DNA from: Pachyseris speciosa | Lineage: Eukaryota > Cnidaria > Anthozoa > Scleractinia > Pachyseridae | Reading direction: 5' to 3' | Length of the DNA: 64,000 nt | NCBI GenBank assembly: GCA_016490735.1 | Contig: JAEMWC010001494.1 | Coordinates: 77,001-141,000, forward strand | Part shown: positions 1 to 10,830 of the stretch, piece after piece | How the letters are laid out: each line of letters begins with the position of its first letter | Position numbering within the stretch: position 1 is the stretch's first letter | Translations under genes and position numbers: made by a program | The notes under the pieces: generated by a model | The model's input: the letters and a program-made list of their open reading frames with translations, nothing else | What the model was told of the DNA's origin: nothing | Databases searched by the model: none

Positions 1-394
1 TGGAAGGCCTAAACAATACTCTGGAAGTAACTTATCAAACTTTACTTAACATGTACATGTATCTGTCTGGGGGTATTTTTTTGCATTAAAGTTACTTTAA
101 ACCTATTTTTTGCATTCATTAGCTCTATTTAAAGGTACTATATTTTAAAACCCTATTTGACTGTTTAAGGCTATCTTCAGTTCTTTATTTTGCTAATAAA
201 TACATTCAGATACCTGAGAGATCTTTTGTTTTAGTTCTGAGGTTGTCTTACTGTAGAATTCAATCAATTCCTAGGAATGCTTTGGAATTCTAATTAAGTT
301 TGGCTTAAGGTAAAAAAATTCTAAGGAATTCCTAGCACATCAAAATGATAGTTGTGACTATTTTTGTGATTTTGGGAAGTTCAAAGTAGTACAA
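1..394. other. AT-rich non-coding sequence
   Basis: No open frame of useful length, splice pair or repeat structure is apparent. The first clear structure is the GATC-rich repeat that follows. Confidence 0.6.
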
Positions 395-760
395 AGTCTT
401 GCAAAGGTTTATCCAAGATCCCTGGAGATCTTTTGCAAGATTATTTAAGTTCCTTTAAGATCTTGGCAAGATCCACAAAAGATCCTTTAAGATCCTTGAA
501 GATCTTTGGCAAAGTTATTGAAGACCCTCAAAGATCTGGGCAAGATCTGCAAAGGGTCCTTGAAGATCCTCAAAGATCTTCAAAGGATCCTTAAAGATCC
601 TTAAAGGTCTTTGGTAAGGTTATTGAAGATCCTCAAAGATCTGGCCAAGATCTGCAAAGAATTTTTGGCAAGAATTTTTGAGGATCTTCATTAGGATCCT
701 CAAAGATCTTCATGAAGATCTTTGAGGATCTTTGAAGATCCTTAAAAGATTTTCACCAGG
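395..760. repeat. Degenerate short tandem repeat rich in AAGATC
   Basis: The stretch consists of imperfect reiterations of a 12-25 bp unit of the type AAGATCCTTGAAGATC / TTTGGCAAG, with GATC occurring roughly every 10-20 bases. Copies diverge by point changes and small indels, as expected of an old minisatellite. There is no coding potential. Confidence 0.75.
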
Positions 761-1387
761 GTGATCCTGATTGGCTAATAGTCAGGAAAGGAATGTGGTT
801 CGGTTTTCAGCAGCCGTTAGTGGCGAGGAGCGAGACAAAGAATGGCTGCGTAGCAGACTATAAACCACTTTAATGTTTGTTAAAACTAAATGCTTCATAC
901 ATTAAATAATTGAAGGGCTGAGAGCATAAACAGCGTATGTGTAATTTTAGGTCGTTTTTCGATTTTGCTAGGAAATAAAATAAAATTAATTTTTGCATGT
1001 GACCTGCTATCAATTCGATTGAAAAGCATTGTCCAGTATTTTTATTTAATTGTTTTTTTCACTGATTTATGTTTCATTTCCAAGGAAAATCGAAAAACGA
1101 CTTAATATTACTCATAGGCTGTTTACATGCTCTCGGCCCTTCAATTTTGTGCAAGTTTTTCTTAGAATCACTGTACTGAATGTATGTGCTGCACTTGCAA
1201 TGCAATTTCCCTAGAAAACGATGGGGATAAGAATTAATACTAATAGCTGCTGGGTCATTCATTATAATGCATTTGTTATAAGAAAACTTGTAGCTTTTTT
1301 TCATCATTAAAAGTGCCTACATGACTGTGGAAAAAAAATTACATAATTAAAATACTTTCTAACTGGACCAAACCTATTCTATTTGCA
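761..1387. other. Non-coding, probably intronic or intergenic
   Basis: No persuasive coding frame on either strand. The stretch ends in a pyrimidine-containing tract and TTTGCAG that looks like a 3' splice site for the exon-like sequence after it. Confidence 0.5.
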
Positions 1388-1923
1388 GAAAAATTCAAGA
1401 AGAAATTGAGCCTGGTATTTATGTTTTTGGAGGCCTCAAACGGGTGTGGAGCAATTCCTCTCATTTAAGTGAACCTGAAATTGCAATACTTAGCAAGAAA
1501 GGAAACTGTGAAAAGCAGTGGTTTTTTTTTCGATGTCAGGTTAATGGAGGTGTTTATCAGTGTGCAAAGTATAAGCGTGTTACGGCTCGAAATAATTTCA
1601 CTGTTTCATTTAAGATAAATGACACACTGATGTATGGCTTCATTAACACATATGTTAAAGTTGCTGAAGGTTGCAAGGATGTCACATGTGCAGGAGAGAA
1701 TTGCCAGTGTGAAAATGATGTCAGTTACTGAGCAATTATCGAGATTCTTGATAAGCACCCTGAACAGCCTTGTAATCATGTTTTGAAGCACATTGTTCGA
1801 GTGAAACAAACAGACAAACTCATGGCAGTGGCAGTCAATACCATACAAGAGAAATGTGTCTGTGTGGATGTTTCTTCAGGAACTTGGGTTTGCCATCTCC
1901 CTAACAGTTATGAGAGGGACTGA
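1388..1923 (+). pseudogene. Exon-like fragment of an unrecognised Cys-rich protein, one internal stop
   Basis: After TTTGCAG a single frame reads through about 178 codons and is interrupted only by TGA at 1729-1731, ending at a second TGA near 1921. The frame contains spaced cysteines (DVTCAGENCQCEND, then EKCVCVDVSSGTWVC) and ends in a hydrophilic tail (PNSYERD). Frame continuity on both sides of the stop, with no shift, suggests a recently inactivated exon or the last exon of a transposon-borne gene. I do not recognise the family. The antisense strand carries only a shorter shadow frame. Confidence 0.5.
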
Positions 1924-2639
1924 GCTTTCATGGCTATAATTTTGTATGAGAAACAACCTCCATGTAGGAACACTCCATGTAGGGAGGGGGGGGTACTCCC
2001 ATATATGGGCTCTATAGGTATGTGCGGGTATGGTTTTCAAGCCGTTTTGGTCTGAAATAGGGTATTGTTAATGTGCACTCTTGTCCTGAATTAAGTATGT
2101 TTTTTTAGAAGAAGCTACTTCATCATTAGGCAATAAGACCATCAACAAAAGAGTCACAAAGGCCCTTCTCAAATTATGTTCATGCTGACCATGAATTTTT
2201 GGTCAGGTATGAAAAAGGGTAAGGTTTTTAGAAAGCAGGCCGCACACCCCCAACCAATTTTTTCAGGGAGTACCCCCCTCCCTTCCCTCCACAACCAGGT
2301 CATTCACATGAAATATTGGTCTACAAGATTTCAGGCATTGTTTTGTTTTTGTTTTTTTTTTTTTTTCAGTCTAACACATAATGTAAATTCATTTCCAGCT
2401 AGAACCTACTCGAGTTTTGGCATTTGCATGTGCTGGGTTTTTGGTATGTTGGAAGTAAATGTACACTAGCTGTAGCAGTTTTAAATAATTGTATAGCATC
2501 ACAGTGTTTGTCACTATAATTACAAGTTATTATACAAGATTGATACTAATACAAATATTTCACTATCTTTGACAACGTTATAACTTCTTATCAAAGTGCT
2601 ATATGCAATGAAAAGTTGTTTTCATTATTATCACTGTCT
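1924..2639. other. Non-coding spacer with a poly-T run
   Basis: Contains a G-run near 1981-1990 and a T-run near 2341-2366. No gene or structured repeat is seen. Confidence 0.5.
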
Positions 2640-3700
2640 TTGACAAAGACAACTTTTGGGTAGGTTATCAAAGTACGAGGCGAATGTTGGATACTTTTGG
2701 GATAGGATATCTTTTTACTGTCTATGACATAGCTTTTGGGTAGTGCAGGTGAATGTTGGACAGTTTCAGATAGGCTATTTTTTTAAACTATGACAAGAAT
2801 AGTTTTTGCTAGGTGCTAGGTGAATGTTGGATAGTTTTTAGATAGGCTATCTTTTTACTATCTATGACAAAGATAGCTTTTTGGTAGGTTATCAAAGTGC
2901 TAGGCAAATGTTGGATAGTTTTGGGATAGGCTATCTTTTTACTATCTTTGACAAAGATAGCTTTTGGGCAAGTTATCAAAGTGCTAGGCGAATGTTGGAT
3001 AGTTTTCAGATAGGCTATCTTTTTACTATCTATAATAAAGATAGCTTTTGGGTAGGTTATCAAAGTGCTAGGTGAATGTTGGATAGTTTTTAGATAGGCT
3101 ATCTTTTTACTATCTTTGACAAAGATAGCTTTTAGGCAAGTTATCAAAGTACTAGGCGAATGTTGGATAGTTTTCAGATAGGCTATCTTTTTACTATCTA
3201 TAATAAAGATAGCTTTTGGGTAGGTTATCAAAGTGTTGGGCGAATGTTGGATAGTTTTCAGATAGACTATCTTTTTACTATCTGTAATAAAGATAGCTTT
3301 TGGGTAGGTTATCAAAGTGTTGGGCAAATGTTGGATAGTTTTCAGATAGCCTATCTTTTTACTATCTGCAGTAAAGATAGGTTTCAGATAGGATAGAGAT
3401 TTGGTGTGCAATAGTAAGATAGTCTTCAGATAGCTAGCTCAAACTACGTGGTAGACAAGTTAGTGGATAGATAGGCTATCTTTTGACTATCTGCATCGGA
3501 AGCTAGGTTTTAGATAGTCTATCCACTTTCTAACTGTTTGATAGATAGATATCAGTTAGCTTTAAGCTAGGTAAAAGATAACTATCCACTATCTACAAAA
3601 CCCCTCAGATAGCAAAAAGTTAGTGATTTTCATCAGTCAACTAGGAATAAGATAGTGGCAACTAGCATCAAGTTAGTAATAAACTAGTAATAAGATATGA
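2640..3700. repeat. 84-bp minisatellite with flanking degenerate copies
   Basis: AATGTTGGATAG recurs at 2823, 2907, 2991, 3075, 3159, 3243 and 3327, an exact 84-bp spacing. Copies before 2800 and after 3420 are more degenerate. Because 84 is 28 codons, the array stays open on both strands and yields artificial repetitive ORFs (200 codons on the minus strand, 2809-3411); these are not taken as genes. Each unit also contains short inverted segments (AGATAGGCTATCT, AAAGATAGCTTT) that could form hairpins. The array abuts the truncated 3' end of the hAT-like coding region. Confidence 0.9.
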
Positions 3701-6574
3701 CCATTTTTGTGAGGGCTAACATTATCCTTCCAAATGGGGTTAGTAGCCAACAAAATAGAAGGAATCACTGAAAATCCTTTGTAGCACACAAAAACATCAT
3801 CCTCAAATCTACTGTCCAGTTGCGCAAGAGCATGGTTAAGGAAGTCTGTTGTCAGATTGATCCTGTAATAGTCTTCAGGGGTTGGTGCTGGTGCATTGTT
3901 TCTGTGAACTTGCCTCTGAATTATCCTGGGCATGCTTGGCTGTACTGAAACACGTCTTGCTAGGGTAACAGCTTCTTCTTAGAGAGCATGGTGCCTAGTA
4001 TCAATGTCAGTTTGCATATCTGTTAAGGCTGATTTTAACAGAACAATTTCCTCTTTTGCTTTGAGAAGATCCATTGCTTTCTTTTGTAGCCTGACTGTGA
4101 GTGGTCTGGTTAAGTCTAAAATGTGTCTGACAATAACAAGAGTAACAGTAAAGGAAAATGTGATTGCATTAATTAAGGCTTGTGCATCATTTCTACTGTT
4201 TTGATTCCAGTTCCCATGGCCAGGAGCATTTCTGTTCATTGAAATGTCTTCAAGTGTAGCCACAACTGGGTGAAGAAGCTTCACAATTCGGTCCATACCA
4301 TCAATGCGCTCAATCCACCTTGTTCGACACACATTTACCAAAACAAAGTGGTTGGCAGCAGGCATCAATACTCTAATCTTGCTGATCAAATGCTGTTGTC
4401 GTTTCGGGGAATTGTCAAAAAATTCTGAGAGCTTTCTTACAACATCCATCATGTTTCTAACAAGTGGTAATTGGCATGTGTCAGCAACACACAAGTTAAG
4501 CCTATGGTTCATACAGTGAACGTAAATAGCCTTGTCATGTTCAGCCCTAATAAGTGATGAAGCTCCATTCAAGCGCCCAGACATATTGCCTGCACCATCA
4601 TAACACTGGCCACGACAGTCATCCATAGATAGTCCTAAATCAGCTACAGCACCAATTATTAAATCTTTGATAGCTGCTCCTGTTGTTCCATCCTCACAAA
4701 GGTAGAATCCCACAAATTCTTCTCTGACTGTTTTGGTTGAATCAAGAAATCTGATCACCACTGAAAGATTTTCTTTATTTGATATGTCAGCTGCTTCATC
4801 AGACATAATAGAAAAATATTTGCTATCCCTGATTTCCTGTGACAAATTATTCACTATGATAGCACCCACAGTTGTAATCATCTCATTTTGAACGATTTTA
4901 GAGATATATGTCGCATTTCTGGGTGCAGTTTCCAGGTGATGTTTTAGTGTTTGGTCGTCGCTGTCAATTCGAAATTATAACAGTGCCTGGAAATTACCGG
5001 CAAGACTAGCATTTAGTGGATCATCATCTCGTCTACCTCTGAGGGCTATGTTGTTTTTTCCACAAAAAATTATTGTTTTAAAAAGGGATTTCAGAATTTC
5101 ACGATTTCTATTGATTTGCTGTTGGAGTAGGGTCGGTACAAAACGTGGACCCCCCTTCTGGACCCCCATCTGGACCCCTTCTGGACCCCCTTCTGGACCC
5201 CCTTCTGGACCCCTCGAATTTTCTGTTGAAAAATAATAAAATGATATTTAACAGTCTTCGCTTTGGATTTCAACTTCGGCCGGTTCGTTGATAGTTACAG
5301 ACAGTATTACAGTAATCGCGAACACTACCACAGCCAGTTGCCATTTTTATCCCGAGAAAGACTTGTTTTGAATTTCGTTTATTTTTCTTGTTACAAAATA
5401 CTTTAGAATTTTCTCACAAAGGAGATTAGATAAACATTGAGTATGCAAAGTGCTGTTCGGCTTTCGACTGGGTTTCGAAGAATGTGAACCGAGCTCAAAA
5501 ACTATTCTTTTTTTATCTTTGGATTAGAATAAGCACTGCTAGTTAATGTTATCACTGCAGCAAAAAGGTGAGCAATGTTTTCTTCCACGCTGGCAAAATA
5601 TAGTCGAAAGCTTGCTCTGAAATATCGTAGAGCCGTCAAATCCGCTGAATGTTGTGGCATCAAACATGATGGAATGAAATATGACCACTCTGGTTGCCTA
5701 GCACGTGACATAAATCTGCCACCGATAATAATTTTCACATTCTCCGAAGCCAGTTGAAAGCTGAACAGTAATTTGCATATTTAACGCTTATCTAACCTTT
5801 GCGAGAAAATTCTAAAGTATTTGGTAACAACAACAAAAGTCAGCAATGCAAATTCAGCAAAATTCAAAGCAAGTCTTTCTCGGGGTGAAAATGGCAACTG
5901 GCTGTGGTAATGTTCGCGATTACTGTAATACTGTCTGTAACTATCAACGAACCGGCCGAAGTTGAAATCCAAAGCGAAGACTGTTAAATATCATTTTATT
6001 ATTTTTCAACAGAAAAATCGAGGGGTCCAGAAGGGGGTCCAGAAGGGGTCCAGATGGGGGTCCAGAAGGGGGGTCCACGTTTTGTACCGACCCGTTGGAG
6101 TAAGTTGTTGATCTGCTGATCAATTGGGACCGCTTCTCTTCTCATATTTCTCAGAAAATTATCCATTGCAATCACTGCAAAATTATGCATCTCACATTTT
6201 CCGCTCGCGTGTTTGCTAAAACGTGAAATGGCGGACGTCCAAAGTGTGAGTGGAGACTTGTACAATTTGTCTAGTTTATTCGTATTTCGCCCACACTGGA
6301 CTCCTAAACAAACACACGGTAAACAAAATGCACCATCGAGATATTTAGAGTATGCTAGCCAGGGAAATCTTTTCAGCCAGCTCCACACAAAATGACGGTT
6401 AGAATTCGAACATTCCACTGACGCTGGGAAATCAAATAGCTCACCTGGTTTCCACACATTCTCTATGAACTTGAGCTTGTCCTGGTCCGAATATGAGCTG
6501 ATTTCCTTGAAAACCAAGCCAACATCGTACTGAGAACAGTCCTCCTTTCGACAAACTGGATCGCCTCGAACCAT
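3679..6574 (-). pseudogene. hAT-type / ZMYM1-like transposase (TTF zinc finger + DUF4371), disrupted
   Basis: Read on the minus strand from about 6574. The N-terminal part (6574-6094) has the TTF-type zinc-finger layout with FVWSWLKRFPWLAYSKYLDGAFCLPC and downstream Cys/His residues (KHASGKCEMHNF). The central part (5120-3979) is a DUF4371/RNase H-like transposase core (FSIMSDEAADISNKENLSVV, CYDGAGNMSG, VHCMNHRLNL, CRTRWIERID). A palindromic element (5130-6093) splits the frame between the two parts. Further damage: TAA at 4975-4977, a stop near 3976, and loss of the C-terminal hAT dimerisation region where the 84-bp minisatellite begins. This family is common as multicopy, domesticated-looking genes in invertebrates; this copy is dead. 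It would have acted in the nucleus as a DNA transposase. Confidence 0.85.
5130..6093. mobile_element. Palindromic Mutator-like MITE (964 bp, long terminal inverted repeats)
   Basis: The ends are GGGTCGGTACAAAACGTGGA and its reverse complement. The inverted arms run about 5130-5468 and 5755-6093, with a short non-palindromic centre. The nine bases GTTGGAGTA occur immediately before (5121-5129) and after (6094-6102), so this is a target-site duplication. Long TIRs with a 9-bp duplication are typical of Mutator-like (MULE) non-autonomous elements. The outer arm carries tandem TGGACCCC-type units. Small ORFs within the arms are shadows. The insertion interrupts the hAT-like transposase frame. Confidence 0.9.
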
Positions 6575-7170
6575 AGCTTTATAATTAAAATTCCCTTGTC
6601 TTCCTCCGTAGCAAGTTAGCGATGAACTCTAATCGGAACAAGAACAAACGAAGGGACTTTCGGGGAGATGCTTCCCTTTATATACGATTGTCAGTAGTTT
6701 CCACGGTAGTTTGCGGCCTGGATACCCAATCACAACCGAGTTTGAGTAGTTCGCAAGACAATGTGAGTGTTTCTGGCCAATCGAAGAGGGTTTTGAGTGA
6801 TTTGTGAAAAGATCAATAAACCATTCAGTCCCACTCTGTCCCACCCACTGCGTACAAATTTTGTCCGGTTGTGCATACGAAATGTTTTCGTGTTGTACTC
6901 GGAAGTCTCGACAAAAGACGAAAGCGCGCGAACGGAGACTCGTCTAATTCGCTCGGGAAGGGCTGGGTTTGCTGTTTAATCGACGGAATAACGAAATACG
7001 ACGCTTTTTTCTTTGTTTTACTTCATAATAAACAATAAAACAAGAAGGATAATTGATTTCTTGAGCTACAAGAAAGAACCTGAGAAATAACAAACTCAGG
7101 TTTGGAAAAATTTGAGTGATTTCTGGAAATCACTTGAACTACTCTGGATCCACCCCTGTTATAGGCGTAA

Positions 7171-7207
<37 letters not shown>

Positions 7208-7260
7208 CTCGTGATACCCTAGAGCAGGCACCCTGGTAAATATCCGTGGCGGGATCTGTG
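6575..7260. other. Spacer between the hAT remnant and the tRNA-like array
   Basis: No gene seen. The short open frames around 6622-6979 lack recognisable features. Confidence 0.5.
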
Positions 7261-7261
7261 C

Positions 7262-7264
<3 letters not shown>

Positions 7265-7300
<36 letters not shown>
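7265..7300. repeat. (AT)n microsatellite
   Basis: Uninterrupted alternating AT of about 36 bases directly bordering the first tRNA-like unit. Confidence 0.95.
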
Positions 7301-7303
<3 letters not shown>

Positions 7304-7352
7304 GACTTCAACGGGGTTTGAACGCGTGACCTCGCGATTACTGGTGCGATGT

Positions 7353-7376
<24 letters not shown>
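7301..7376 (-). repeat. tRNA-like unit 1 (Thr-GGT-like, degenerate)
   Basis: On the minus strand the unit reads GGCTTCATAGCTCAG..., with D-arm GCTC/GAGC-type pairing, a T-arm GCGTTCAAAC-like loop and an acceptor end TGAAGTC. The anticodon arm carries mismatches. It is one of six copies in a local array, so it is interpreted as a tRNA-derived repeat rather than a working tRNA. Confidence 0.75.
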
Positions 7377-7390
<14 letters not shown>

Positions 7391-7549
7391 TAAGTCAATT
7401 GTGGGTTCATATGTTCCCGTGAGAGAAATGAGTGTGAATGATATATGAAAGGAATCATATATAAACTGCGTAAATGAAATCAAAGGAAGAATAATCCTCG
7501 CAGTTGTCAACGCAATTTATGCAATTGCGAAAAAAAGCCTAAAAAAAAT

Positions 7550-7625
7550 CAGGACTTCAACGGCGTTTAAACCTGTGACCTTGCGTTTACCGGTGCGATA
7601 CCCCAACCAACTCACCTATGAAGCG
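7550..7625 (-). repeat. tRNA-like unit 2 (degenerate)
   Basis: Same family as unit 1 but more decayed: the T-arm loop and D-arm have substitutions. Flanked by the same spacer motif (ACGCAATTTATGCAATTGCG). Confidence 0.7.
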
Positions 7626-7767
7626 ACTGACGTTGGGAGTATGTCAATTGTGCGTTCATATATGAAATGAATGATATATGAACTGCAGAAATGAAATAAA
7701 ATGAAGAATGATCCTCGCAGTTGTGAACGCAATTTATGCAATTGCGAAAAGAAACCTGGAAACAATT

Positions 7768-7843
7768 CAGGGCTTCAACGGGGTTTGAACCCGTAACCTC
7801 GCGATTACCGGTGCGATGCTCTAACCAACTGAGCTATGAAGCC
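7768..7843 (-). repeat. tRNA-like unit 3
   Basis: Conserved A-box-like (TAGCTCAGTTGGTTAGAG) and B-box-like (GGGTTCAAACCCC) internal promoter sequences on the minus strand. It is about 218 bp from unit 2. Confidence 0.75.
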
Positions 7844-8017
7844 ATTGACGTTGGGAGCAGGTCAATTGTGGGTTCATACGTTCCCGTGAAAGAAATGAGT
7901 GTCAATGATATATGAAATGAATCACATATGTACTGCGGAAATGAAAACAAATGAAGAATGATCCTTGCAGTTGTGAACGCAATTAATGCAATTGCGAAAA
8001 GAAACCAGAAAAAAAGT

Positions 8018-8093
8018 CAGGACTTCAACGGGGTTTGAACCCGGGACCTCGCGATTACCGGTGCGATGTTCTAACCAACTGAGCTATGAAGCC
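8018..8093 (-). repeat. tRNA-like unit 4
   Basis: Well-preserved A- and B-box-like segments on the minus strand, 250 bp from unit 3. It is the last minus-oriented copy before the array reverses direction at a palindromic junction around 8262-8320. Confidence 0.75.
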
Positions 8094-8384
8094 ACTGAAG
8101 TTGTGAGCAGGTCAATATTGGGTTCATATGTTCCCGTGAAAGAAATGAGTGTGAATCATATATGAACTGCGGAAATGAAATCAAATGAAGAAAGATCCTA
8201 GCAGTTGTGAACGGAATTGATGCAGTTGCGAAAAGAAACCTGAAAAAATTGAAATGAGTGTGAATGATATATGAAATGAATCATCGCAATTCATATATGA
8301 TTCATTTTAAATATCATTCACACTTATTTCTTTCACGGGAACATATGAACCCACAATTGACCCACAATTGCTCCCAACGTCAGT

Positions 8385-8460
8385 GGCTTTATAGCTCAGT
8401 TGGTTAGAGCATCGCACAGGGAATCGTGAGGTCACGGGTTCAAACCCCGTTGAAGTCCTG
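8385..8460 (+). repeat. tRNA-like unit 5 (inverted relative to units 1-4)
   Basis: Plus-strand copy with TAGCTCAGTTGGTTAGAGC and GGGTTCAAACCCCG. The anticodon stem carries changes (CGCACAGGGAATCGTG) that break pairing. Confidence 0.75.
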
Positions 8461-8644
8461 AATGTTTTTTTTTTTCAGGCTTCTTTGCGCAATTGCATAA
8501 ATTGCGTTCACAACTGCGAGGATCATTCTTCATTTAACTTCATTTCCGCAGTTCATATATTATTCATTCATTTCATATATCATTCACACTCATTTCTTTC
8601 ACGGGAACATATGAACCCACAATTGACCTGCTCCCAACGTCAGT

Positions 8645-8720
8645 GGCTTCATAGCTCAGCTGGTTAGAGCATCCGACCGGTAATTGGGAGGTCACGGGTT
8701 CTAACCCCGTTGAATTCCTG
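8645..8720 (+). repeat. tRNA-like unit 6 (best anticodon stem)
   Basis: Plus strand. The anticodon arm TCCGA-CCGGTAA-TTGGG pairs throughout with two G-U pairs and would present GGT (Thr), but position 33 is C rather than the near-universal U, and the acceptor stem has a C-T mismatch. T-arm ACGGG-TTCTAAC-CCCGT is intact. A functional tRNA gene is unlikely; a Pol III-type SINE head or satellite unit is more likely. Confidence 0.7.
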
Positions 8721-8820
8721 AATTTTTTTAGGCTTTTTTCGCAATTGAAAAAATTGCGTTCACAACTGCGAGGATTATTCTTCATTTAATATCATTTCCG
8801 CAGATCATATATGATTCATT

Positions 8821-9289
8821 TCATATATTATTGACACTTAACCAAGTTATGACATGAGCTCCCACCCTCCAAGAAAGTGGATTTCTGAGCCTCCCTCACA
8901 GAAAGCACCGTCTCAAGCACGACACCCCCTCTCCCTCCTTTTATTTCCTCAATAAACACAGTTTTTGTTTTACTCACTTATACTTAGCATTCCTTAAAGT
9001 TTTTTACGAAATTTTCGTAGAACATGAACAGTTTGCGTCTGCAGATGCTTATTTGAATACTGTCAACTATTTATTGCATAGAATGACGTTATTTCTTATT
9101 TGATAGTACACTGAAAAAATACTCAATTCGGATTTGTCGAACGCAGTGCAATTCATATACCAAACTGTACTTCAGCCAACTTTCAGCCAGGGTGGAATAA
9201 TTTTCACGTTGTTACTGGAAATAATCTCAACTCCTCCTTTACCACGAGAAGTTAGTGTTTTTGTGACTCTTCTCAAAAAGAATGGTTAA
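8821..9289. other. Non-coding spacer
   Basis: No gene seen. A pyrimidine-rich run lies near 8910-8945. The CR1/L2-like LINE tail begins at its end. Confidence 0.5.
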
Positions 9290-9487
9290 CCTTGTGGAGC
9301 TCCCTGACACTATAAAAACGGAGGGATCACTGTCAAGTTTTAAAACCCAACTAATGAAATACTACCTTTGTGCGTTGGGCATGACTTGTGGTTGGGGTAA
9401 GTACGCCCAGTATGGGACATTAGATCCTATTGTCTGTTGACATGCTACTGGCAAACCTGTAAATACTGAAATAAATAAATAAACAGA

Positions 9488-9518
<31 letters not shown>
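9290..9518 (+). mobile_element. 3' end of an L2/CR1-like LINE with (AAAT)n tail
   Basis: A short plus-strand frame reads LPDTIKTEGSLSSFKTQL and on to a stop near 9439. This is the typical C-terminus of L2/CR1-type reverse transcriptases (LP..I....S..SFK..L). The trailing TAAATACTGAAATAAAT followed by an AAAT microsatellite to 9518 resembles the repetitive 3' end by which such elements prime. The rest of the element is missing. Confidence 0.7.
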
Positions 9519-10150
9519 GTACCCGTTGGGTAACTTTTATATCGCCGTTGTAACAGTGCCTGAACACAGCCAAACGTGGTAGATTTGAGTTTATTTTACG
9601 GATGAAATAAGGCGAAAGAGACAGAAATTAAAGCTGCGATGCTGTGGAATGATCTTTTTTGTGTGTAATTTAGTAACATGTACGATAATTAAAATTGTGT
9701 GCCTTCATACAGTTTGTAGTTCTGTAGAGCAAATTATGAATTTAAAAACGAACGACCTTATCATACAATTGCTGATTAATGGGTATACGCGAAATTCAAA
9801 GTTCTCAAATTGCGCCCGCCTCGAACTTGAAAAAAAGGTCGCACCAATAAATCATGGGTTGTACTCAAGGTAGTGCGATTTGCTAAACTATAAACTGGAG
9901 CTCTTCAGAGAGCTTCAAAGAGGAATCGGAAAGCTTGTTTAAGTCTTGTAAATGCTGGTCAGGCGTGATTTACCCTTGGTGCATTTCGAGCCAAGTCTCC
10001 CAGAAATGCAGCCCATTTAATACGACAAGCAACCGCAACGAAGAAGTTTCCTTGTGCTCACGAAGATTTCCTTTCAACTCGTACATCGTCAGTCACTTGT
10101 TCACCATTCAAGGGTATATTACGAACCAATGAAATGACCAGCTCCCATTT
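9519..10150. other. Non-coding spacer
   Basis: Only short unremarkable frames. Nothing recognisable before the isolated tRNA-like sequence. Confidence 0.5.
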
Positions 10151-10241
10151 AGTTTGTTAGCTCAGTCGGTAGAGAACTACACCGGTAACGCAGAGGTCGT
10201 GGGTTTGAATTCCGTACAAGTCTGAATTTTTTTCAGGCTTT
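10151..10241 (+). repeat. Isolated tRNA-like repeat of the same general family
   Basis: GTTAGCTCAGTCGGTAGAGA (A-box-like) and GTGGGTTTGAATTCC (B-box-like) are followed by GTCTGAATTTTTTTCAGGC, the same post-tRNA tail seen in the array at 7.3-8.8 kb. It is a single dispersed copy. Confidence 0.65.
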
Positions 10242-10297
10242 ATTTTCACTAATGCTTAAGTAGTGTTCATGACTGCGATGATCACTCACATATTCAA

Positions 10298-10317
10298 TAC
10301 TACTACTACTACTACTA

Positions 10318-10353
<36 letters not shown>

Positions 10354-10514
10354 ATAATAATAATAATAATAATAAAATAATAATAATTATTATTAATAAT
10401 GACAGTTTATTAAGTACTCTAAAAAAAATTACATCTTTCACAAAGAAAAAAGCTTTAAAAAGACGACCTCCTACAATTACATTAGGCAAAAACAGTAAAT
10501 TACAGTTACATGTC

Positions 10515-10562
<48 letters not shown>
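10298..10562. repeat. (ACT)n and (AAT)n microsatellites
   Basis: ACT repeats at about 10298-10351 pass into AAT repeats, followed by a second AAT tract at about 10516-10562. They create artificial poly-Thr/Asn/Ile frames that are not genes. Confidence 0.95.
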
Positions 10563-10830
10563 TTCCAACATGGCGGGCATACTCCAGCTGACCACCTTGT
10601 TTACAGCGTGGGTCTTTCATATTGGACACTCATGTTATGGTCAATTGACACCAGTCAAAACAAGACATCCGCTGACCAGTATCACATTACCATATCGCGG
10701 GCTCAAGTTTAAAGCTCACCAAGGTCATATTTTTGTTTAAGTTGACGGTTGACCAGGTACTGGCTTTCGATTGGATCTCAGGCTCAAGCCAGGTGTAGGA
10801 CCCCCAAACCAAAACGAGGCTTTATTTTTC
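10563..10830. repeat. Dispersed repeat, copy 1 (related to 47375-47650)
   Basis: Shares with 47375-47650 the ordered blocks ACATGGCGG, ATACTCC, ATATTGGACA, CATGTTATGGTC, GCTGACCAGTA, CACCATATCGCGGGCT-like, TTTCGATTGGAT and AAAACGAGGCTT. The two copies diverge by substitutions and indels. Class unknown, no coding potential. Confidence 0.75.

Noticed and set aside
2809..3411. 200-codon minus-strand frame with a 28-residue repeat
   Set aside because: Entirely within the 84-bp minisatellite; the opposite strand is equally open. An artefact of a repeat length divisible by three.
2640..3700. CRISPR-like array
   Set aside because: Units are contiguous with no unique spacers, and the context is eukaryotic.
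8645..8720. Functional tRNA-Thr gene
   Set aside because: C at position 33, acceptor mismatch, non-standard eukaryotic GGT anticodon, and membership in a local repeat array all argue against it.
10263..10712. 149-codon poly-Thr/Asn/Ile frame
   Set aside because: Created by ACT and AAT microsatellites.
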